Assembly (NCBI GenBank): GCA_036583965.1
Contig: JAZBQD010000001.1
Location: 22,739,569 to 22,803,568, forward strand
DNA: 64,000 nt
Direction: 5' to 3'
From: Prunella strophiata
Lineage: Eukaryota; Chordata; Aves; Passeriformes; Prunellidae
How positions within the stretch are numbered: the first letter of the stretch is position 1; every line of letters starts with the position of its first letter. The translations under genes were made by a program, and so were the position numbers. Positions 41,601-50,600 of the stretch are shown here, piece by piece. The notes beneath the pieces are model-generated. The model searched no databases and was not told the DNA's origin. It saw only the letters and a program-made list of their open reading frames with translations.

Positions 41601-44445
41601 AACCCTGCAGTAAACATTCCAAAAATTGTTGCAACAGTCAGTGTGTTTTAGAAATAATAATGAGCTATACTTACTACAACAGCACCCAACTGACACAGAA
41701 TTTGAAAATGGAAAGATATTTTAATTGTGCTGCTTGGCATAAAGACATGCAATTAGTACAAGGTATTTCACAAGTTGAAATACTTACGAATAATAGCATT
41801 GATAGAGCAAAGGGAAAATATTTCATTAAAACAAAGTTCTGCTGAAGATTATTATGTGGAACAGTGAATTTGAACCGCTCCCTGTTTCCTGTGCATGACT
41901 CCTCAAGACAATTCACATGCAATTAAGAATTCAAATTCTCTACTAGCTCCATTCCCTAGTTCCTTAAAGTGTTAACCAAAGTATTTTAGTGGCGTTAATG
42001 AATTCCAAATTGCAAGTCTCAAACTGAATCAGAAAGCAGTTTGCTTAGGACACACATGTCAGGACAAGTTCACCACATCAGAAGTCAGCAGAAGGCACTG
42101 CAAAACACCTACAAATTAACATTTTGGTGTTCTTTTGGCACTGAAATATAGGAGGTCAGTCAGGAGTGGAGAACTCTGCCACAGACAGAAAAACTGCTGC
42201 TCCTTTCCATCACCAGTCAAGATGACAGGCTGCTATGGACTTATGCACCAGGAAGTCACCACACCAGAATCCAAATCCTGCACAAGAAAAGCCTCATGTC
42301 TTCACAGCTACATAGTATTTAAAAATCTGTCCCTTATGGCTTCTAATGGAAAGATAGTATACACCTTCCAAACTCCAAACACACAACTCAGAGACCCAAA
42401 GTCACTGAAATAGGTACATCTGGGAGGAGATCAGGAAGGAAAACAGATCAAAAAAGGAAGATAATGGACACTGAGAAAACTGGACAAGAAGGATATTCTC
42501 AAGACCACTGAAATTAAAACCTCTCATGTCACACCACATCTACTTCTGTGCTACTTCTCCCCTTCAGTTTTCACGAGAATTTTGCTTTATTAGCAAAGTT
42601 AAACAATAATTTCAAAGCTGTCCAAATTCTCATTGAACACTTTCACCTTCCTGAGAAATTGAACACTGGCAAACTATTTAAATCCCACATCAAGGAAACA
42701 AGGACACAAGAAGGTGGAAAGGATTTATAAATAATATTTAGGACTCCCTTTTTAGCAAAAATAATTAGGGCACACAAATGAGTGACCAATGGCAAGAAGG
42801 AAACCAAACTCCACAGAACTGCACAGTGCATTATCCTTTATTGCCTTTTGCAATAAACCTGTGGAGAACAGTAGCTGTTCTCTTCATTCCCTGTGCTGTT
42901 TGGTTAGGATCATAGAGTACTTTAACTTATGCAAATACAACCCTTAGGAATTCAGGGGGGGAAACCCAACTTACTACAGAAGAATCTGGTAGTCAGAAAT
43001 TAAGGCACTCAGCACTGCTGCCATTTCCCTTGAAACCAACACAGTCTAAGTAGTTAAAATAAGAATTCTCTGGTTAGTGCTCTTATGTAACAAAGCAGAA
43101 ACAGGTTGAGCAGCTCCATCTGATGAACAGAAAGCAAGAATATGCCTCTTGCCTATAGCACTGTGTAAAGCCTATGGGAAGACCACACTGACAAAGTGCA
43201 CCAACATGCAATTCCTCCCACAGACTCTTCCAAAGCTCTGTGGTCCTTTGCCAATTCTGGAACGTGATGTTCTACTTTGCATGTTGCAATTATGTGACAA
43301 GTCTCAGGGACGGCAGGAAGAGGGAGAGGACTGCTGCTTATCTAGGTGGTTGGACTGCAGCAGGAAAATATACGTGGCAGTATGAGAAAGCATGAGAAAA
43401 CTTGACATAGTTTTCAGATGAAATTACACCAGACAGCTTAAGGGGGATATCTGTCACCAACTAAACAGGACAATCCTATTATGCCCTACTGTGGGTCACA
43501 CACTCCTGCTACATACTTTACTGCTAATTCGGATGTTTGTTGGACTGCTTTGTGAGCAGATTCACTTCGTTTGCCTGGCAAAAACTCACACACAGCAAAT
43601 CTCAGCTCAAACGACCCAATAAGCACTGGGGACCCAGAGTCACGGTGCTATCCAGCAAGGAGCATGAGGAAGACTCTGCTACCCAAATATTACTCAACCT
43701 TTATGAGAGACTATAATTCAAATGAACACAATAACTCATCAGTTTCAGGAAGGAACAGTACAATGCCTATGAAAAATATCAGAGGTGTCACTGCAGTTTA
43801 CTCTTTCTCAAACAGAACTTATACAACACGTAACACGAAGCTTCTCGCCTAAGAAAGTCTCCCTCTGTGGCTTTCAAAAACTCGAGTTTATGAAATGCAG
43901 TACACAACAACATTGCCAATCTATCTCTTCAGTGATAATCTACACTCAGCACAGATCACCATCTCACACTCGCAAGCATCCTTCTAGTCCTCTCAACTCT
44001 GCTATAGGTTAAAAAGGAATAGTTACGAGATTTTATAGGCTACTTTGGATCAATTTACAAGCAACGGTTGCAATTTGTGCGTGACAGGCACAAGCAGCGC
44101 GAGCTGGCTGGCTCCGCAGCCCCGGGAAACATGCACTTAGAGCAGGAGACACAAGGAGTATCCACAGCCCCGGTGCAGGTCTTGCGGGAGTTTCTGGGAG
44201 CACAAGGACTCTGAGGCACACGGACTCTGAGGCACACGGACTCTGAGGCACACGGACTCTGAGGCACACGGACTCCCAAGAGGAGCGCAGAGCACCTGGC
44301 TCAGGAGGCTGGGGGAAGGAGAAAAGGAACGCCGCTCCTCGCCCGCCGCTCATCGGGACCATTCCCCGCCCCGGGAAATAAGCCGCCTCCCGCAGCCCCA
44401 GCCCGGCACTCACACGACCGCTCGGGAGATCATCCAGGACACCAT
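11625..44445 (-). CDS. REEP3: REEP3, receptor expression-enhancing protein 3 (whole coding span, 8 exons)
   Basis: REEP3 belongs to the TB2/DP1/HVA22 family of hairpin ER membrane proteins. From family knowledge, it shapes high-curvature ER and, with REEP4, binds microtubules and clears ER membranes from mitotic chromosomes. Eight exons were read by eye: 44414-44445, 27937-28009, 24250-24326, 23640-23760, 22212-22325, 14977-15124, 12431-12582 and 11625-11681. They join without a frame break into 774 nt (257 codons plus stop); the family length is about 255. Residues 1-11 are [11 protein letters not shown]. Hydrophobic hairpin segments fill roughly residues 10-100, followed by a conserved amphipathic stretch with [20 protein letters not shown]. 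The tail is charged and Ser/Thr-rich, with [18 protein letters not shown] and a basic C-terminus ending VYF. The start codon has G at -3 and +4. All introns are GT-AG except the last (GC-AG). REEP4 is the nearest alternative, but the [18 protein letters not shown] segment and the JMJD1C neighbour favour REEP3. Confidence 0.96.
11682..12430 (-). other. REEP3: REEP3 intron 7, GC-AG type
   Basis: This 749-bp intron starts GCAAGT and ends CCCCTCAG on the minus strand. The donor context AG|GCAAGT fits the known consensus for GC-AG introns, with strong pairing elsewhere to U1. No other feature is seen inside. Confidence 0.9.
12431..12582 (-). CDS. REEP3: REEP3 coding exon 7 (ends at a GC donor)
   Basis: The 152 nt complete the Gly codon and encode [40 protein letters not shown] and [10 protein letters not shown]. 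An acidic patch ([10 protein letters not shown]) precedes the basic [11 protein letters not shown] motif, which resembles a phosphorylation site. The exon stops at GAG and the intron begins GCAAGTACAG, a GC donor. A downstream GT would put the last exon out of frame, so the GC donor is required. Confidence 0.95.
12583..14976 (-). other. REEP3: REEP3 intron 6
   Basis: This 2.4-kb intron contains the 3' end of a CR1 element just past exon 7 (about 12895-12962). The remainder is ordinary AT-rich intron sequence in which I see no exon, RNA gene or tandem repeat. Confidence 0.85.
12895..12962 (+). mobile_element. CR1 LINE 3' end, sense
   Basis: AAAGGTCCCTTCCAATACAA followed by ACCATTCCATGATTCTCATT matches the CR1 3' terminus with its ATTCTATG-type tail. 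Only about 70 bp are recognisable. It lies in REEP3 intron 6. Confidence 0.8.
14977..15124 (-). CDS. REEP3: REEP3 coding exon 6
   Basis: The 148 nt encode [20 protein letters not shown] then [20 protein letters not shown] and TRASTSESS, leaving one base of a Gly codon. The acceptor is GTATTTCAG and the donor is [28 protein letters not shown] is diagnostic for REEP3. The Ser/Thr-rich end is part of the cytosolic, probably disordered, tail. Confidence 0.96.
19241..19258 (+). repeat. (CAC)6 trinucleotide tract
   Basis: Six CAC units in REEP3 intron 5, at the edge of a moderately GC-rich patch. Confidence 0.95.
21434..21492 (+). repeat. T-rich/TTGG low-complexity tract
   Basis: Interrupted T-runs with GGTTGGTTG motifs in REEP3 intron 5. 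On the transcript strand it is A/C-rich, like the tracts at 24670-24760 and 6726-6807. Confidence 0.85.
22212..22325 (-). CDS. REEP3: REEP3 coding exon 5
   Basis: The 114 nt (38 codons, phase 0 at both ends) encode [20 protein letters not shown] then [18 protein letters not shown]. This is the amphipathic region after the hairpin. The acceptor is CTTTTAG and the donor is AAG|GTAAGT. Being symmetric, it could be skipped without a frameshift, but nothing in the sequence suggests that it is. Confidence 0.97.
22326..23639 (-). other. REEP3: REEP3 intron 4
   Basis: This 1.3-kb intron contains a run of 14 A's at 22493-22506 and a moderately GC-rich stretch at 23320-23545. No other element was recognised. 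Confidence 0.85.
23640..23760 (-). CDS. REEP3: REEP3 coding exon 4
   Basis: The 121 nt complete the Trp codon and encode [20 protein letters not shown] followed by [20 protein letters not shown]. This is the most conserved core of the TB2/DP1/HVA22 domain: YELK, the hydrophobic [12 protein letters not shown] segment, and G-A-S-x-I-Y-R-K. The acceptor is TCTGTAG and the donor is AGG|GTAAGA. It is separated from exon 3 by only 489 bp, the shortest intron of the gene. Confidence 0.97.
23761..24249 (-). other. REEP3: REEP3 intron 3
   Basis: The shortest REEP3 intron (489 bp). It is AT-rich with standard GT-AG ends and contains nothing else recognisable. Confidence 0.9.
24250..24326 (-). CDS. REEP3: REEP3 coding exon 3
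   Basis: The 77 nt encode [20 protein letters not shown] then DLTVS and the first two bases of a Trp codon. The acceptor is ATTTGCAG and the donor is TTG|GTAAGA. This is the conserved [10 protein letters not shown] hairpin segment of the REEP3/4 family. The following loop ([13 protein letters not shown]) differs at several positions from the mammalian protein as I recall it. Confidence 0.96.
24670..24760 (+). repeat. A/C-rich low-complexity tract
   Basis: A-runs with CAAAC/ACAAC motifs in REEP3 intron 2. Confidence 0.85.
24816..24832. repeat. (TA)n tract
   Basis: An uninterrupted TA dinucleotide run followed by CACACC. Confidence 0.93.
27937..28009 (-). CDS. REEP3: REEP3 coding exon 2
   Basis: Its 73 nt complete the Val codon split by intron 1 and then encode [20 protein letters not shown] and VKEY. 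This is the first half of the membrane hairpin and the start of the TB2/DP1/HVA22 domain. The acceptor is CCATTAG and the donor is TAT|GTAAGT. A run of 24 A's (U24 in the transcript) lies about 120 bp upstream of the acceptor. Confidence 0.96.
28129..28152 (+). repeat. Run of 24 A's (U24 in REEP3 pre-mRNA)
   Basis: Uninterrupted adenines on the plus strand, 119 bp from the exon 2 acceptor on the transcript side. A homopolymer this long is expected to vary in length. Confidence 0.97.
29350..29440. repeat. AT-rich patch
   Basis: About 90 bp almost entirely of A and T with ATTATATTATTCTATAAT-type segments that can fold on themselves. It is a candidate matrix-attachment or DNA-unwinding sequence, on composition alone. 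Confidence 0.6.
35733..35754 (+). repeat. Run of 22 G's
   Basis: An uninterrupted guanine homopolymer in AT-rich REEP3 intron 1. It can form a G-quadruplex on the plus strand and reads as C22 in the REEP3 transcript. Its exact length may be uncertain because such runs sequence poorly. Confidence 0.93.
44206..44275. repeat. 16-bp minisatellite, about 4.4 copies
   Basis: The unit GGACTCTGAGGCACAC repeats perfectly at 44206-44221, 44222-44237, 44238-44253 and 44254-44269, then begins a fifth copy (GGACTC). It lies in REEP3 intron 1, within 140 bp of the exon 1 donor, at the edge of the CpG island. Perfect identity between copies suggests recent expansion or active length variation. Confidence 0.97.
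44414..44445 (-). CDS. REEP3: REEP3 coding exon 1 (start codon)
   Basis: This exon encodes [10 protein letters not shown] plus two bases of the next Val codon. The ATG sits in a gcgATGG context immediately after a (GCC)n tract. The donor is GT|GTGAGTGCC on the minus strand, so the exon leaves phase 2, which matches the single base supplied by exon 2. The peptide is the invariant REEP3/4 N-terminus. It lies inside the CpG island. Confidence 0.95.
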
Positions 44446-44640
44446 CGCGGCGGCGGCGGCAGCGACGCGTCCCCTCAGCCGGCCGGGCCGCAATGGCCGC
44501 AGCCCCGCCCCGCCCCGCCCCATTGGCTCGGGGGCTGCGCGCCTGCGCCCTGGGGCCGCGCGGGCGGGGCGGGAGCGGAGCGGCGCCTGTGGGGAGAGCT
44601 CGGCGGGGCGGGAGGGGAGCGGGGCGGGCAGCCTGCGGAA
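44446..44640 (-). promoter_or_regulatory. REEP3: REEP3 CpG-island promoter and 5'UTR
   Basis: The sequence just upstream of the REEP3 ATG is CpG-dense. On the minus strand a CCAAT box (44522-44526) is followed by three to four overlapping GC boxes of the GGGGCGGGG type (44502-44520), about 60-80 nt from the start codon. This is the classic layout of a TATA-less housekeeping promoter. A (GCC)n tract at 44446-44460 immediately precedes the ATG. The island extends roughly over 44300-44640. The transcription start is probably between the GC boxes and the ATG, which would make a very short 5'UTR. Confidence 0.8.
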
Positions 44641-47600
44641 GGTGTGTGTCTGCTCCTGCCCCCTCATCCAGGACCTGTCTGGGCAGCAGTGGCGTCCATC
44701 CGAGACCCCCACACGGATACAGCCTTTGCAGAGCACCCGGAAGAGACAGGAACAGATAGAAGTCGTTAAGATTGCAGTAAGGCACCTTCCTCCCCTTCTC
44801 ACCGCCTCTGTTTGAAACACAGTGTCTAACTCCAGCAATAAGAGCGGGCATCCCACTCCTTGCATTGGGCTTTGCCCATGTGCTGGCAATGCTGTAGGAT
44901 GTTTGGTAAGCCAAAACATCCGTGTCATACATATACTGAAGTCACCTCAGGTTGGCCTGCTGCCCCGGAGCGTGCCGAGCCGCTCGTGTGCTGTAGGGTT
45001 GGGTAAGGCTGCTGTGTCACCCAGGGACAGAGCTGGAGCCCTGCCTTCCGAGCAGCGTGTGGGGCCAGCCCGCTGCTGGGCTCCTGCACCCCTCTGAAGC
45101 ACTGCGAGAAGGTGCTGCTCCTCTGGGCTTGCTGACAGGCACTCAGAACCAAAGGCTGTTTAAAGTCACCTCCTTAGGTGGGCCACACACACTGCTACGT
45201 GCAGTTAATCCAAAACTGCAGATGACCAGAAGGATTAGTGTTTGTCTGCCTTGATACTTTTGTTTCTTCCCTCACACATCTTTTTTACCAGCTGCTACCC
45301 AAGACCTGACAACAAGCAAGACGGTCCACAGTGTAATTTATTCCAGGTACTCTTGCCATGGTCATGGTCTGGCAGGTTGAGCCATGCAGGAGAAGCTGAT
45401 TGCTTCCTAAAACTTTAATTAATCCATCTCTGCATATTAGTTTTACACCTCCTGCAGAACTGTTTGCACACAGAACAATATTTTCCCAAAACTGACTGCT
45501 TTATCTTTTCTCAGAAGACTAGGTTGTATGAAGTCCTGCCCAAGCCATCGCTGAAAACATTCCATGTTACTCTTCTGATTTCAGGAAGTGTAACAGAGCA
45601 ATATCCAAGGTGATAGATGTCGATGCTACTGAACAAGCCACTCAGAGCTAAGGTAGGGAAAGAGCAGATTACAATTTCAGCACCATTCCTGCTGCCTCTC
45701 ACAGTAAATGGACATGCCAAAGTCAGTGTCAAAACCTCTAGAAGAAATTAATAGTTTAACATATCTTTAAGTGCAGATAATACAGTTTCCCAGCCTGCCA
45801 TACAGAAAGAAGAAAGAGCTTAATCTGTGTAAGCTACTGTCTTATTCAGATGAGAGGTGCCAGGTAAATGCAGAATGGTTTCTGTTCCACAGGCAAGCAC
45901 CAAAATTCTTCACCTCCTCCCACCACTAAAATCCAGCCCACGGGCATCTTCCCTCCCCTGCAGCCTTCAAACACACCACACACAGCCAAAAGGAGGGAAA
46001 GAAAGAGGGTAAATAAACGATTGTAGAACATTTCAACAAAGACAGTGTTTAAAAACTGCTGTTATAGTTGTATACTGTGAAATTTTAAGCCTGAAATGAG
46101 AAAGCAGACAATGTAAAAAGAAATTATTTTTAACCGTGCAGAAATTCTTGCAAACAATGATACTGCCCATCTTGGGTGTCTCCTCACACTGACCTTTGTA
46201 GGGGGTTACTGGTGCAGGAAGAGGTAGAGAGGAATTTGTTTGTGAACAATTAAAAGTACACCACTCATCAATCTTATTTTTGAAACAGGCCTAACCTGAA
46301 AGCATTCTTCCTTTCATTCAATAAAAGGAGAAATCCGAACCACTGCTTCTGTGCTCTTTGAATAACAAACCTCTCCAGTGGTAGACTGGGCAGAGGAAAT
46401 TCACACAGCAGAGCATTTGTAATATAAATTACCTGGCAGAGATTACATTTTAGGCTCCAGTTCTGTAAACTCCTGCTGCCTGCCTGACGCTCCACTGAAG
46501 TTTGTAGCATTCCAGTCCATTTAGAGCAAACTGAAAGATGAGAGCTCTAGTTCACAGCATATGAAATTAAGTATACAATACATTTCTTTACTGCAAGCAA
46601 TTATGTTTGGTACTAGCTCAGAGAACCATTCCAGGAAAAGACTTATACTCTTTTTTACTGTCTGAGATTGTATATACAATAATTCTGTAGCTGCATAATT
46701 TATTTTATATGGAATATGTTTATACAAAATAAAAAGTGGTTTTCCTCTAAGAGACATTTATTTTTCTTGAGTTTGTTACCATGGCAATACTGTCTCTGTT
46801 GGAAAGCTAAATTTACATTTAAAGAGACATTTTTTTTAAAGGGTAAAGGCAGCTGGCTCCTAAGAGTAATTTATCTTGCTCAGAAGATTACAATTTATTT
46901 CACAGAATGTTTTGAGACTTAATTCAGTGCAACAAGCTGGGTGGTGGTTGCTGGGCCCTCAGCAGACAGGCACATGGGATGCCCCATGAACTTCCCTGTA
47001 TTCCAGTTCACACATAATGCTAATCCATGCTCCTGCATGGCAGAAACACAGGGAGCAGCACAGCAATTAAATCCATGCCATGTACTTAGTCAAACTTGGC
47101 AGTGTCTTACTCATATGTCTGTCTATTTCTGGGTAAGGAGGAGACTTACAGGTATCTCATTATGGGATATTTTTAACAGCCCTTCCAAAAGCCACTTAAT
47201 ATAGTTAAAAGTTGGCTTTAAATAGTTTTAACAGTGGTTGGAAAATCATTTGTAAAGGCCACCTAACTTCTTTGATATAACACAATGTATGTATACAAAT
47301 GTCAGTGTTGAGCTTTCACCTCTTTTACAGGTAAACAAGCACTTTAATTACATTGCAGCTGTGCAATCAGTGAATGAGCAACATTTAGGAAGACACAAGC
47401 TAGTCTGTGACAGAGGGACCTGAGTTCCCTGCATTACAAGGATATGTTCCCCAAAGACAGCACCACTTCCATCACATATGTTAAAAGACACATAGGTTGA
47501 TCACAGGGATGTGTTTTTTGTAGCTTCGCTGTTTTATATTTATCTATCCTAGATGATAGAATAATTTTAAAAAAATAGAGATTTCTTTCAGTCCTGAATC

Positions 47601-50600
47601 ATACCAAATACATTTGTAATTCTGGGATCAGAACACAGAACAGCTGATGCCAGTTTATCTGTTAGAACAGCAACACAGAATGGGTGAAGATGACCTGTTT
47701 CTTACACTACTCTAAGCTGATGTTATTACCATAACTGATTATTAATTAATGTGGTTGAAATGTATAGTTTATGCTACCTTCAAGTATTTAACTCTTCATC
47801 TGCCTTTCCTATGCATGAAGCAATAGCAAATTTAGGCCCTGATCTCTACATAAAAAGCCCTTCTGCCCTAATGGGGTTTAAAGTGAGTGTTGGGCAATGC
47901 AATGGATGTTTTAGGAAATCAAAGCAACTGAAGCTTTTGCTCAGGATTCTGGACATGCCACTTCTTGCTCACACATATTTCAGCCTCCCAGCACAGCATC
48001 TTGCTAAGGAACATGACAAAGCCATTTGCTGTCTAATATTGGTGTCTTAAATTTTTTTATTCCAGCACATAGAAAGAATGCTAACTGGCCATAAGTTTAT
48101 TTCTTTCAGAAATGTTTGTGTGAAATTTATTAACATTCCAAATTAGGAATGTAAAGCACCCAACTTAATGAAAAAACAAAGTTTCAAATAGATGTTTCTA
48201 CCTTTTTTTTTTTTTTCATTTGGTAGGTTTAACCACTATTGTTCTCAGTTTTATTACAGTCTGACATTCCTTTTAAAGCTCTTGCTTCAATATGAATAAG
48301 TAGAAACCTTAGGTTTTTAATAATTTCTCTTCCTCATGTTCACACATATACCTGCAAGTGCAAAACCTGAAAACACACAAACTGCAATGTGATGTAAAAT
48401 TCATGGTTTAAGGCATTTCTTGATGGCAGCTTCCTGACTTTCAGGGCCCTGAGAATTCCAGTTAGTACTGAATTTTAAACAAAATAGAATTTGGAATTAA
48501 AAAGGCATCTAGCTAGAGTTGTAGGATGACTGCACTGTGCAGTAGAGGGGAATCCTTGCAAGCAGAGGAGTTAGCAAATGCAGCAGGCCCAGAGACTTTT
48601 TTTCAAGACTATGAAAGAATGATGTCTAGCACTGTTAATTCTGTGAGTTGTAGGTCAGGAAAAGTAGATAAGGCTGAGACAGAACTGAAAGCAATTCAGA
48701 AAGCCCTATCAATATAAAGCCAAAGCATTTTCATCACTCCAGCACCAGCCTGTTTTGACTGCAGCAGTCAATTCAGACAGAATCCAATTAATCTTATAAG
48801 TACAAATATTAAAAGGGTACTCTACTTACTATTTTAAAGAAAATTCACCATGCTGTGAAAAGGTTTATCATGCAACTGCTGATTGGTCTTATCAATTTTT
48901 AATGGGTTGCAATGGGTTAAGTGCCTCCAGTTCTTTCTTACCAGAAACATAAAAGCAACCCATTAGGATTTTTTTTCTGAAGGGAAATGTGATCTGAAGC
49001 GGAAGGGGAAAGTTCAGAACAGCTCCATCTGAGACTTTCTCCTGGCAGCAGTCGTATGTCCATCCTACCTTATTGCTTCCATTTGGACTTGAAAGCTTAT
49101 AAAATGTGGCCCCCACAAGGGCAAGCTGAGGCAACAGAGGAGCTCGTTTCCAGCCCAAGAGGCTCTCACAAAGCCACTCTGCTGTACCTGTCACTTCCCT
49201 GCTTCTGTGTTGATAAGCTATAGACAGAAATGTCTGACATGTCTTGCATGTGTACCTTCAAACATTATCCTGTAGCTGAGTGTAACCATACCAGTACATC
49301 CCACTAGGGCAGTCCAGTGGAGAGGTTTGTGTAGTTATTTCTCCCATGTTCCCAAGTAGAGTGGCATTAAAGCTGTTAACTTGTTCAAAAGCTGCACCTG
49401 AATGTTTCAGGAAATGTACACCTCCCTCATGAGAGCAGACCCATTTTAAATGATGAGCTACACATAATCTGGCATCTGATGATCCACTCTTTGGGATTTG
49501 AAATCTGTATAGAGAGAGGGACACCAAAGCCATATTATTCCTCCCTGTCTGGGTAGTATCATCTCAGCTATGTTCCATCACTGCTTGTGATGCGTCACAT
49601 TTAATAATTACAGCAATCTGTTGGAGATTGTTTCTAAATACACCTTCTGCTTTTGATGTTCCTGATCCCTGTGGAAAGCTTATGTTATTTTATAGTCTGC
49701 TGACTAAGCTCATGTGCACACCAGCTGCATTTTATCAGGGAACAATGATTGCCTTTTGAACTGGCTGATGGATTTTACTTGAAATGAAGAGGAGATATGC
49801 CTTCTTTGGCAACACTTAGAATATTGTTGAGCACAATATCTATTTGCAGAATGTCATAGTCTCCAGCTAAACAGTGCTTGCTCAACATTGCCACCAGCCC
49901 AAAAGAGGTGGACAAAACATATCTTAGAAACAGAAAGGACCCCAAGTTTTTCTGCTGCATAAGGAAACAAGGATCACCTCATGTCATTTGGAAAGATGTC
50001 TTGTCATACCTGTTCCTGAAGCCTTTCAACAGCAATTACACACCTTAACTATGTTTACTAGTCCTTCATTATCCTACTGGGAAGCTTTTCCTTGTATCAA
50101 AGTTAAGCTGAGTCAAGGAGTACTCAGCAGTTTTTATCCTGCCTCCCCCAGGTATGGAAGGAAAAATGTTAATTTCCTATGCAGTAACTTAAAAAACTAA
50201 ACCAAATACTTATGTATCAAATCTTCCTTTGAATAAAGAATTCCTTATGGTGTATTTTCTAGTAGTTTTGATTCCTTTCTAACCCAACTTTCTTGAAATG
50301 CAAAGGCCAAACCCATACACAGATCTTGAGAGGAGAATAATCAGCACCAAGAGCTGAAGGACTACCTCAGTACATTATCCAGCAACTCAAAAGGCTGCCA
50401 GCAAAGTACACTGGGCTATCAGGTTTCCCTTTTCTTCTTTCCCACACTCTCAGGGCAGCACAGCACAATTAGCTGGGACAGATCCTCAGGGGAACCTCTG
50501 CTGTGAGGCAGGATGGCAATTCCTGTGCACAGCCCCAGGTTAGCCTTTAGCCAGCTGACCCCACTGTGCCTTGCTTTCTCATTCCAAGACAGGTCTACTC

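Larger units (their letters stand above)
28010..44413 (-). other. REEP3: REEP3 intron 1
   Basis: This 16.4-kb first intron contains a 24-base A run next to exon 2 (28129-28152), an AT-rich patch (29350-29440), a 22-base G run (35733-35754), a small CpG-bearing patch with a donor-like motif (39235-39350) and a 16-bp minisatellite close to exon 1 (44206-44275). No coding exon was recognised. First introns often carry enhancers, but none can be assigned from sequence alone. Confidence 0.85.

Noticed and set aside
44033..44932. 299-codon minus-strand open frame over the REEP3 promoter and exon 1
   Set aside because: It is out of frame with the REEP3 start, contains translated minisatellite sequence and reads through the donor into the intron. 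It is a composition artefact.
48526..48717. 63-codon frame with a plausible amphipathic, charged C-terminus, considered as a small gene or processed pseudogene
   Set aside because: No poly(A) tail, target-site duplication, promoter or recognised homologue. The length is within chance expectation.
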